A DNA stretch of 12,537 nucleotides from an uncultured Gammaproteobacteria bacterium (GTDB lineage Bacteria; Pseudomonadota; Gammaproteobacteria; Steroidobacterales; JABDMI01): the NCBI GenBank assembly GCA_938039225.1, contig CALHVH010000192.1, positions 1-12,537 on the forward strand, written 5' to 3'. Positions 6,908 through 12,537 of the stretch are shown piece by piece (within the stretch, counting starts at the first letter, position 1; every line of letters starts with the position of its first letter). Below the pieces are notes generated by a model, which was not told the origin of the DNA, did no database searches, and was given only the letters and a program-made list of their open reading frames with translations. The translations under genes were made by a program, and so were the position numbers.

Positions 6908-7804
6908 GTGACATTTTTCAAACTCTTGCCTATGCGTATAGGCTTATTTTTTTTATATTTGTGTTCACTCTTGCCCTATAGAGCTATTCTTTCGTTAGGA
7001 AAAACCCTAGGGGTTGTTAGTTACTATCTTTTTAAAAAAAGACGAAGAGTTGTACTATCAAATTTAGAACACTGTTTTCCTCTACAAACAAATAGCTGGT
7101 ATCAAGAAACGTGTAAAAAACATCTACAGTCATTTACTACTGGCTTAGTTGAGCAAAGTATTTGCTGGTGGTGGAGCAATGAGCGTTTGGAAAAATTAGT
7201 CGAAATTCAGGGCTTGGAGAACTTACGATCTGCGAAAGCAAACAACAAAGGCGTGATTCTTCTTTTTGGTCATTTTACAACTTTAGAAATGGGTCTAAGA
7301 GTATTGGGTAATGTAGAGGAGACAGCGATTGTGTACCGACGCCATGATACTGCCTATTTTGATGCCTTCATTAACCAAAAACGCCGACATTATATAAAGC
7401 AACAAATCGCAAAAGACTCTCCTCTTCGTATGATACGTTTGCTTAAAAATGGAGGCTGTGTTTGGTTTGCGCCAGATCAAAATTATGTGGGGCGTGGCAG
7501 TATATTGGCAAAGTTTTTTGATCAACTGGCACCAACTACAACGTCTACTACTAAAATTGTTGCTATGACTGGTGCAAAAATTGTACCTGTAACTCAAGTA
7601 CGTAAAGCAAATGGCCAAGGCTATAAAATATTAATACAACCTGCTCTTGAGGGTTTTACTGGCTCTGATATGCACAGTGACACCAATAGAATAAATTCTG
7701 TTATCGAAGCTATGGCTAAAAATAATATTATCGATTACTACTGGGTACATCGTCGCTTTAAAAATCTTCCACCAGAGTATGAGGATATTTACAAAAACTT
7801 TTAA
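6908..7804 (+). CDS. LpxL/LpxM-family lipid A late acyltransferase, second paralogue
   Basis: This is a tandem copy of the preceding acyltransferase. Counting from a possible TTG at 6896, it also has 302 residues and aligns without gaps: the catalytic pair is again His126/Glu131 (HFTTLE), and APDQNYVGR sits where APDQNFTRK does in the first copy. By hand, 32 of 60 residues are identical over positions 81-140. Two starts are plausible. The TTG at 6896 abuts the previous stop without a ribosome site. The GTG at 6908 has GGA 7 bases upstream, and I prefer it (298 residues). Together the pair could supply the two secondary acyl chains of a hexa-acyl lipid A, by analogy with LpxL and LpxM. Its TAA overlaps the kdkA TAA on the opposite strand. 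Confidence 0.92.
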   Translation: MTFFKLLPMRIGLFFLYLCSLLPYRAILSLGKTLGVVSYYLFKKRRRVVLSNLEHCFPLQTNSWYQETCKKHLQSFTTGLVEQSICWWWSNERLEKLVEIQGLENLRSAKANNKGVILLFGHFTTLEMGLRVLGNVEETAIVYRRHDTAYFDAFINQKRRHYIKQQIAKDSPLRMIRLLKNGGCVWFAPDQNYVGRGSILAKFFDQLAPTTTSTTKIVAMTGAKIVPVTQVRKANGQGYKILIQPALEGFTGSDMHSDTNRINSVIEAMAKNNIIDYYWVHRRFKNLPPEYEDIYKNF

Positions 7805-8547
7805 TGGGATTGTTTTTTATTTAAGTCTCGATATGCATAGATCAATTCAGCCCAGTCATTTTGCTGCTGATCGCTACTACGTCGGGAAACCTTCTCCATC
7901 GAACGCTTTAATCTCTGCAAACTTTCCCAATGCTTAGGCTTCAAATTCTCTCCAGGATGAATAACGGCTTTATCTAAATCAATTATTGTGACATGCCCAT
8001 TATCATCAAGCAAAATGTTATGTGCATTCAAATCACTATGTACTAAACCAGCTTGATGCACTTGATGTATAGCCTGCGCGATTGCACGCCAGTTAGGTTT
8101 AAACTCCGGACTCAAGCATGCGCTCAAAGTCATGGTATTTTCAATGTACTGGGTCAAGATAGCCGCTCTATAGCTAAACCTATTTTTCACATACATAGCT
8201 GCTATAGGTTTTGGTACGGGTAAATTAAGCTTATAAAGTTGCGCTGAAACTCGATATTCTGCAAACGAGCGTACTTCATCTGAACCAGTAAACGCATAGC
8301 TCCGCTTAATGACTTTCCCTATAAGCCCACCACGATGATAATGTCGCAATACCCAAGGTGCCTGCTCAGGGACTTGAATACGATAGGTGATGCCTCGCCC
8401 TTTGGCTAGAATCTTACTATCAGGATGTTCAGCCCAGTATTCTTCTGAAAAGTAATCGGGTTTGATTTTGCCCTGCAATACAGAATCGTATAGCATGAAC
8501 ATAGTTTTTCCATTTTCTAATTTGATTTCTTTCTGGAATTCACTCAT
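7801..8547 (-). CDS. kdkA: Kdo kinase
   Basis: KdkA phosphorylates O-4 of the Kdo residue on the lipid A precursor, as in Haemophilus. The 248-residue protein has a small protein-kinase-like fold. HSDLNAHNIL (170-179) is the catalytic loop, with Asp172 the likely base and Asn177 a metal ligand. IDLDKA (189-194) supplies the metal-binding aspartate, Asp190. RHYHRGGLIGKV (68-79) resembles the nucleotide-binding segment of KdkA/WaaP-type LPS kinases. WaaP (heptose kinase) is the main alternative, but the size and the opsX neighbour favour KdkA. The start lies 3 bases from the opposed opsX start. The stop shares TTAA with the second acyltransferase, a 4-base overlap. No clear Shine-Dalgarno is present. 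Confidence 0.9.
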   Translation of the reverse strand: MSEFQKEIKLENGKTMFMLYDSVLQGKIKPDYFSEEYWAEHPDSKILAKGRGITYRIQVPEQAPWVLRHYHRGGLIGKVIKRSYAFTGSDEVRSFAEYRVSAQLYKLNLPVPKPIAAMYVKNRFSYRAAILTQYIENTMTLSACLSPEFKPNWRAIAQAIHQVHQAGLVHSDLNAHNILLDDNGHVTIIDLDKAVIHPGENLKPKHWESLQRLKRSMEKVSRRSSDQQQNDWAELIYAYRDLNKKQSH

Positions 8548-8550
8548 AAC

Positions 8551-9612
8551 ATGTTGTTTTTAAATACGCCGCCCACATCAATTTGTATATTTCGATTATC
8601 TGCAATAGGAGATATTTGTCATACCTTACCTATTTTAAGAACCCTGCAAGCCACTTGGCCTGATTGTAAGATAACCTGGATTATTGGTAAGCTCGAAGCC
8701 ACACTTTTTTCTGATATTCCTAATGTTGAGTATATTATCTTTGATAAAAGCCTTGGGCGCAAAGCATATCATCAATTAAATCAAGACTTATCTGGCAGGG
8801 AGTTTGATATTCTTCTCATGATGCAGGCTGCACTACGTGCAAGCATTGCTTCTAGATACATTAAAGCAAGATACAAACTCGGCTTTGATAAACAACGTGC
8901 CAAAGACTTTCAATGGTTATTTAGCAAACAGCGTATTGCAGCTCAAGCCAATAGTCATGTTATGGATGGCTTATTCGGCTTTACTAAAGCGCTAGGTATA
9001 GAGCATCAAATTCATAGCTGGAATATACCAATTAGTGAACAAGATCAAGACTTTGCTAAAACAGTAATTAATGGAAAACCTACTGTTCTAATCAGCCCAT
9101 GCAGCAGTGAACGCAAAAATAATTTTAGAAATTGGTCCGCAGAAAATTTTGCAGGTCTGTGTTCTCAACTACAAGAACGAGGCTATCAAGTTGTACTTAC
9201 AGGTGGGCCAAGTGAAAAAGAAAAACAATATGGGGAAGTTATCAAGCGAATTACTGATAGTGACAGTATCCACAACTTTATTGGTAAAACCAGTCTAAAA
9301 CAATTATATGCATTAATTTCAGCAGTCGATATAGTAATTGCGCCTGACTCAGGCCCAATTCACATGGCTAATTCTGCAAGTACGTATTGCATTGGCCTTT
9401 ATGCCAGTTCAAACCCATGTAGAACCGGCCCCTACCATCATCAAAATTTAGTCGTCAATAAATACCCAGAGGCCGTAAAAAAGTTTCTTAATAAAGAGGT
9501 ATCTGAGCTTAAATGGGGACAACGTGTAAGAAACTCTGAGGTTATGAGTTTAATTTCAGTTGATGATGTCATGAAAAAAATTGAGTTAATTGAGTCTAAA
9601 ACCAAGATTTAA
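8551..9612 (+). CDS. opsX: Family 9 glycosyltransferase, probable heptosyltransferase I (OpsX type)
   Basis: OpsX adds the first L-glycero-D-manno-heptose to phosphorylated Kdo. The 353-residue protein has the GT9 layout. RLSAIGD (15-21) starts the N-terminal Rossmann domain. SPCSSERKNNFRNWS (182-196) and TGGPSEKE (217-224) belong to the C-terminal, ADP-heptose-binding domain, and APDSGPIHMANS (264-275) with ASSNPCRTGP (285-294) complete the donor site. WaaC and WaaF are the alternatives. Adjacency to kdkA in divergent orientation recalls the H. influenzae kdkA/opsX pair and supports OpsX. HldE in the window makes its donor. Its last 17 bases overlap the opposed glycerol-phosphate transferase gene. 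No clear promoter was found; a TATAGC at 8490-8495 inside kdkA is a weak candidate. Confidence 0.85.
   Translation: MLFLNTPPTSICIFRLSAIGDICHTLPILRTLQATWPDCKITWIIGKLEATLFSDIPNVEYIIFDKSLGRKAYHQLNQDLSGREFDILLMMQAALRASIASRYIKARYKLGFDKQRAKDFQWLFSKQRIAAQANSHVMDGLFGFTKALGIEHQIHSWNIPISEQDQDFAKTVINGKPTVLISPCSSERKNNFRNWSAENFAGLCSQLQERGYQVVLTGGPSEKEKQYGEVIKRITDSDSIHNFIGKTSLKQLYALISAVDIVIAPDSGPIHMANSASTYCIGLYASSNPCRTGPYHHQNLVVNKYPEAVKKFLNKEVSELKWGQRVRNSEVMSLISVDDVMKKIELIESKTKI
8595..8622 (-). promoter_or_regulatory. Candidate kdkA promoter inside opsX
   Basis: On the minus strand ATGACA (8622-8617) is followed after 16 bases by GATAAT (8600-8595). Each box matches five of six consensus bases. Transcription would begin near 8588, about 40 bases before the kdkA ATG. 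The promoter lies wholly within opsX codons 15-24. With only three bases between the two start codons, an embedded promoter is needed unless kdkA is transcribed from further inside opsX. Confidence 0.5.
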
Positions 9613-10645
9613 AAGAAGGCACATACTTAAAACTTTTATAGAGTTTAACTTTACGATGTAATGGAAGTTTACGTTGCAAAGGCACGCCTTCTTTTTCAAT
9701 ATACTCAAGCACTGCATCTACATTTCGCTTTGCAGAAAGTCCATCTTGGTATGGGTGATAAGAATTTATAAAGTCTTGGGGAGTGAAGTTTGAAAAGTTA
9801 GTCTCAAAGGAGCTCTTTATACAATTAAATAATTTCTTAGGCTTATTTGAGTTGTACCAATAAGTTTTTTCAGCCTTTGACTTATAAGTAAATACTGGCT
9901 TACCTAATAATAGAAATTCATATACCACAGATGATGTGTCACTCAGCATTGCATCAGACAGTTGCATAAGTTTTGTAATATTTTTTTCGTTAGAAATTTT
10001 AAAATTTACACTTTCTAATTTTTGATACTCGGCAATTATATCGCTATCCATTTTGTCATGAAATTTCACCAAAACGTTTAAATCTGAAGTTTCTGATAAA
10101 TCCTTAAGGGATTTTTTTAGATTTTTCGCTGAGCATAGTGACGGCGAAAAAGTTGGAGCGTAAAGCAAAATTTTGTCTGAAAGTCGTTTAGGGAAAATAT
10201 TATCCAATTCGACATTCTTATCAATTTTTAAAAACAAAGCATCTAACTTTGCCCAGCCTGTTTGGGTAACACTAAAATTTTTATATTTTGCTGCTAAACT
10301 CTCAAACCGTTTAGTAAAATATGGTCCCTGGGTAAGGTATAAATCAAAATAATCACGAATTCTAAAGTGCCCTTTTTTCTCCGCAGCCATACCATGGAAA
10401 ATTTGTGTTTTCACTCCTGAGAGATACCATGGAACCTGATTACCTGGCACGAAAATAGCGCAGGGGTTATATTCATGCAAATCTTTAACCGATTGTGTAA
10501 ATTTCTCATTTTCTGCTAACAATTGAACATCAATGCTAGTAGGAATATACCAAATATATTCTAAATTTCGTTTACTTAGTTCATCCGCAATTGGCGATAG
10601 CATTCCAATAGCATAAGGCCAATTACAAAACAAAACACTACGCAT
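9596..10645 (-). CDS. CDP-glycerol glycerophosphotransferase-family protein A
   Basis: This 349-residue protein belongs to the TagB/TagF family (PF04464), which transfers glycerol phosphate from CDP-glycerol to a sugar or polyol acceptor. FHGMAAEKKG (83-92) carries the first conserved histidine (His84). LYAPTF (161-166), VKFHDK (193-198, second histidine His196) and SDTSSVVYEF (235-244) are the donor-site motifs. There is no signal peptide or membrane segment, so it should act on the cytoplasmic face. It lies 6 bases after the tagD-like gene, last in a leftward operon. DNA is markedly AT-rich: line 9961-10020 has 11 G/C of 60, against 20-26 in sampled waaA and hldE lines. A basic tail ends the protein (KSFKYVPSFKSWF). 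The family is clear, but acceptor and exact donor are unproven. Confidence 0.85.
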   Translation of the reverse strand: MRSVLFCNWPYAIGMLSPIADELSKRNLEYIWYIPTSIDVQLLAENEKFTQSVKDLHEYNPCAIFVPGNQVPWYLSGVKTQIFHGMAAEKKGHFRIRDYFDLYLTQGPYFTKRFESLAAKYKNFSVTQTGWAKLDALFLKIDKNVELDNIFPKRLSDKILLYAPTFSPSLCSAKNLKKSLKDLSETSDLNVLVKFHDKMDSDIIAEYQKLESVNFKISNEKNITKLMQLSDAMLSDTSSVVYEFLLLGKPVFTYKSKAEKTYWYNSNKPKKLFNCIKSSFETNFSNFTPQDFINSYHPYQDGLSAKRNVDAVLEYIEKEGVPLQRKLPLHRKVKLYKSFKYVPSFKSWF

Positions 10646-10651
10646 TATTAT

Positions 10652-11053
10652 TTAATCTCGCTGTTTAACAATTTCAATAATCTCTGTTGTTGAAATTGAC
10701 GGAGTTCTTGGTAAATAAATAACCTCACATAGTTCTTTAAAATGATCAAACTTCCCTTGCCAATCATCACCCATTAATAAGACATCGGCTTTATATTTCT
10801 TTATATAATCCGCTTTCAACTCTAGTGACTTTTCTTTAAAAACTTTATCAACATACTTTATAGACTTAATAAGTTTTTTTCGATGCTTATAAGAGTAGAC
10901 CGGATTACGATTTTTTTTAGAAAAATTTAACTCATCGGATGAGACACCAACTATTAGATAGTCGCCTTCTTTTTTAGCACGCTTAAGGATATTAATATGC
11001 CCCATATGCAGTACATCAAATGTTCCAAAAGTTATTACTCTTCGTTTTGTCAT
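10652..11053 (-). CDS. tagD: Glycerol-3-phosphate cytidylyltransferase
   Basis: This 133-residue enzyme should make CDP-glycerol from CTP and sn-glycerol 3-phosphate in the cytoplasm. It matches Bacillus TagD (129 residues) almost end to end. GTFDVLHMGH (10-19) is the HxGH nucleotidyltransferase motif, LMGDDWQGKFD (93-103) is the characteristic TagD segment, and YLPRTPSISTTEI (113-125) holds the RTxxISTT signature. Related enzymes such as ethanolamine-phosphate cytidylyltransferase, FMN adenylyltransferase and the HldE C-domain lack this combination. Its ATG follows the preceding stop by one base, so it is co-translated between two CDP-glycerol-using transferases. TagD is best known from Gram-positive teichoic acid synthesis; here the setting is a Gram-negative LPS cluster. 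Confidence 0.93.
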   Translation of the reverse strand: MTKRRVITFGTFDVLHMGHINILKRAKKEGDYLIVGVSSDELNFSKKNRNPVYSYKHRKKLIKSIKYVDKVFKEKSLELKADYIKKYKADVLLMGDDWQGKFDHFKELCEVIYLPRTPSISTTEIIEIVKQRD

Positions 11054-11054
11054 T

Positions 11055-12119
11055 TTAATTAGCTTCTAAATAATTTACGATACGTTGTTTAACTTTACCA
11101 TCTACTTTTCCAATCAAGCCTTCTACATATTTTTTTCTACTATTTTGGTACCCAAGAGGGTTTTCGATTTCCGCTTTAATTGTATTGCACAGTTCTGAAA
11201 AGTTATCGGCAACAGCACCTATTGAAAAATAATCTTTTAAATCAAAATCCATACGTTTTTTTAAACGGTAGCTAAATAGTCCTTTATAAGACCAACTAAG
11301 TTTATAATCTTGGTACCAAACAATTGGTTTATCTAGCGCAATAAACTCAAATACTGTGGAAGAAGCATCACTAAACATTAAATCAGCAAGACAGTAATAA
11401 GGTAGGATATTTGTACTTTCAATGGGTACTAGATAGGCGTTCTCTTGCTTGGCCCAGTGCTCTAAGCGTTGTTTTTGTTTTTTAAACTTATCTCGACTGA
11501 GTGAAAAAAAATGTGGTTTCAAAATAATATTAAATTCAGATAAAGCTTCTGGAAAATTCAGAGGCAGACACTCAATACTACAAGGGAAAAAACTCGGTGC
11601 ATAAAGAATAGTTTTTTTACTTTCATCCAATCCCAAAGCTTTTAGACTTGGTACTGCTAAGCTTAAATTAACTATTGGGTCTAATTTAACGAAACCTACG
11701 TCAAGAAATTTATCCTGAGGATACATTTGCTTTAACTTATTTAGGCGCTCTGTACCTTCAACAAACCGCACATCAAAATCACCATCTGAAACAGTGTAAT
11801 AACAGCTTTTTGGTCCAACACCGTGTTGAATTAAAGCAAACTTTACCTGCATAGGAATCTTTTCAGACCGTTGCGTAAAGTTACCAAAAATAATCCAGTC
11901 TGGTAGGTATTCTAAAATAATTTTTTCTTTACTTGAATCTGATTCATAAAAAAGCATATCTTTAACACCCAAAGAACGAATATCTAAGTGTGAAAAATAG
12001 GCCTTTTTACTACTATCAACTAACAAATAAGCATTGATGTTTCTTTCAGCCAGCTCTTCAATAACTGGCTCATACTGCGGCAAATAGTAATATTCAGCCA
12101 CATCAAAAAAAACGTTCAA
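11055..12119 (-). CDS. CDP-glycerol glycerophosphotransferase-family protein B
   Basis: This is a second PF04464 protein, 354 residues, only distantly similar to protein A. It begins FFDVAEYYYLPQYEPV, a typical start for this subgroup. IQHGVGPK (97-104) holds the first conserved histidine (His99), LYAPSF (172-177) and LKPHFF (200-205, His203) follow, and SDASSTVFEF (250-259) forms the donor-phosphate loop. No signal peptide or membrane helix is seen. The start is TTG at 12119, chosen because the conserved N-terminal segment begins there and no ATG is available. The AGAGA ribosome site pairs with TCTCT, which reaches into the TTG (12119-12131), a possible brake on initiation. It is the first gene of the glycerol-phosphate module and starts 13 bases after the zinc-protein gene. 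Confidence 0.85.
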   Translation of the reverse strand: MNVFFDVAEYYYLPQYEPVIEELAERNINAYLLVDSSKKAYFSHLDIRSLGVKDMLFYESDSSKEKIILEYLPDWIIFGNFTQRSEKIPMQVKFALIQHGVGPKSCYYTVSDGDFDVRFVEGTERLNKLKQMYPQDKFLDVGFVKLDPIVNLSLAVPSLKALGLDESKKTILYAPSFFPCSIECLPLNFPEALSEFNIILKPHFFSLSRDKFKKQKQRLEHWAKQENAYLVPIESTNILPYYCLADLMFSDASSTVFEFIALDKPIVWYQDYKLSWSYKGLFSYRLKKRMDFDLKDYFSIGAVADNFSELCNTIKAEIENPLGYQNSRKKYVEGLIGKVDGKVKQRIVNYLEAN

Positions 12120-12131
12120 GAGATAGTCTCT
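12119..12131 (-). promoter_or_regulatory. Ribosome-site hairpin at the TTG start of transferase B
   Basis: Read on the minus strand, AGAGA-CTA-TCTCT forms a 5-bp stem with a 3-base loop. Its 5' arm is the only Shine-Dalgarno candidate, and its 3' arm includes the first T of the TTG start. The stem is short, so any effect on translation would be modest. Confidence 0.3.
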
Positions 12132-12132
12132 A

Positions 12133-12345
12133 TTACTTGACTAAAGTGTACACTGCGCCGCAGTAAGGGCAAATAGCTTCGCCAGTGTCTTCAACTGGAA
12201 TAAATACTTTTGGATGTGAATTCCACTTACTCATTGTTGGAGTTGGGCAATGTAATGGTAAATCGCTTGGACTTACACTGTATTCCGTTTGCGAATTTGG
12301 TGTATCGAGTGCATTAGATACACTCTGTGTAATTTTCTCTGACAT
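12133..12345 (-). CDS. Zinc-finger protein of the zf-CHCC family
   Basis: This small 70-residue protein has the zf-CHCC (PF10276) pattern, related to the C-terminus of mitochondrial NDUFS6. LPLHCPTP starts the domain with Cys33. His44 and CPYCG (Cys59 and Cys62) complete a likely Cys-His-Cys-Cys zinc site, and the protein ends with the usual GAVYTLV. The first 28 residues are polar and poorly conserved-looking. Bacterial members have no settled function. In many gammaproteobacteria such a gene sits near glnE, ilvE and LPS core genes, as here, although no ilvE appears between it and glnE. A GAGAAG ribosome site precedes the ATG. The glycerol-phosphate module begins 13 bases downstream, so it probably shares this transcript. 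Confidence 0.9.
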   Translation of the reverse strand: MSEKITQSVSNALDTPNSQTEYSVSPSDLPLHCPTPTMSKWNSHPKVFIPVEDTGEAICPYCGAVYTLVK

Positions 12346-12376
12346 ATCACTTCTCTACGTTCGAAAGGAAATCATG

Positions 12377-12397
12377 ATTATATTTTTATGGATTATA
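12377..12397 (-). promoter_or_regulatory. Two candidate -10 elements before the zinc-protein gene
   Basis: The 72-base gap after glnE contains TATAAT twice on the minus strand, at 12397-12392 and 12382-12377. Neither has a good TTGACA at the right distance; the best for the upstream box is TGAACC with a 17-base spacer. Either could drive the zinc-protein and glycerol-phosphate genes. A palindrome, ATCATGAT (12371-12378), overlaps the second box. Confidence 0.35.
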
Positions 12398-12417
12398 CCG
12401 AAGAGCCAGTAAAAGGT

Positions 12418-12537
12418 TCACTCAATATGCATAAAGTGAGAAAGCCAATGTCGCATTACCACCTGACGCGTATTTTCAATCATTGACTCTTCAATTATAG
12501 GGGCTTTTGATTGTAAACTAAGCAAATGTACATGCTC
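12418..12537 (-). CDS. glnE: C-terminal end of glutamine synthetase adenylyltransferase
   Basis: The last 39 residues of a leftward protein enter from the right edge and end at TGA (12420-12418). The pattern HVHLLSLQ, then an acidic EES stretch, then R-x2-V-x3-W-x2-H, fits the C-terminal helices of GlnE. Those helices read roughly LRxxxHxLxLQ, then RxxVxxxWxxWL in E. coli. GlnE adenylylates and de-adenylylates glutamine synthetase in response to nitrogen status. glnE near a zf-CHCC gene and LPS core genes is a recurring gammaproteobacterial context, which supports the call. Only about 4% of the expected protein (about 950 residues) is visible, so the assignment rests on a short match and on context. 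Confidence 0.65.
   Translation of the reverse strand, partial: EHVHLLSLQSKAPIIEESMIENTRQVVMRHWLSHFMHIE

Noticed and set aside
7295..7618. Open frame on the minus strand inside the second acyltransferase
   Set aside because: It lies wholly within a well-supported gene, and its Cys/Tyr/Ser-rich translation has no domain pattern. It is an antisense shadow.
7801..8547. WaaP heptose kinase
   Set aside because: Same kinase superfamily, but the shorter length, the SDLNAHNIL loop and pairing with an opsX-like gene fit KdkA better.
9107..9298. Short alternate-frame plus-strand ORF inside opsX
   Set aside because: It is embedded in the GT9 donor-binding region, lacks a ribosome site and shows no recognisable motif.
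10652..11053. Ethanolamine-phosphate cytidylyltransferase or a second HldE-type nucleotidyltransferase
   Set aside because: The MGDDWQGKFD and RTxxISTT segments are TagD-specific, and length and alignment match TagD end to end.
1..12537. CRISPR arrays, tRNA or rRNA genes, insertion sequences, toxin-antitoxin pairs
   Set aside because: No regularly spaced repeats, tRNA cloverleaf, rRNA segment, transposase or terminal inverted repeats were found on either strand.

Overview
The window looks like a chromosomal segment of a Gram-negative gammaproteobacterium with low G+C content. Sixty-base lines counted by hand give roughly 33-43% in the core genes. Evidence for the assignment is a TolC-type outer-membrane channel, Kdo transferase WaaA, bifunctional HldE, two lipid A late acyltransferases, a Haemophilus-type Kdo kinase / first-heptose transferase pair (KdkA/OpsX), a zf-CHCC zinc protein and the C-terminus of GlnE. 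I cannot name the genus. The use of heptose argues against Moraxellaceae; a marine lineage is only a guess.

Layout, left to right. Positions 1-131 hold the N-terminus of an unidentified leftward gene. Positions 132-672 contain no gene, but they do contain several inverted repeats that could fold into a structured RNA. A rightward block follows: an isoaspartyl-methyltransferase-like protein, a single-domain rhodanese, and tolC behind its own strong sigma-70 promoter. waaA and hldE run leftward and meet tolC tail to tail. From a shared intergenic region next to hldE, two tandem LpxL-type acyltransferase paralogues run rightward. kdkA runs leftward and meets the second acyltransferase. opsX starts only 3 bases from kdkA in the opposite direction. 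From the right edge, leftward, come the glnE C-terminus, the zf-CHCC gene, and a three-gene glycerol-phosphate module: a CDP-glycerol phosphotransferase-family protein, a TagD-type glycerol-3-phosphate cytidylyltransferase, and a second phosphotransferase-family protein.

How the genes fit together. HldE makes the ADP-heptose precursor. WaaA adds Kdo to the lipid A precursor, the LpxL-type enzymes add secondary acyl chains, KdkA phosphorylates Kdo, and OpsX adds the first heptose. The AT-rich glycerol-phosphate module should make CDP-glycerol and transfer glycerol phosphate. Its position inside a core-LPS cluster suggests decoration of LPS rather than wall teichoic acid, although the acceptor cannot be read from sequence. 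It is the most novel-looking part of the window and may have been acquired. Packing is very tight: three convergent gene pairs abut or overlap, and one divergent pair is separated by 3 bases.
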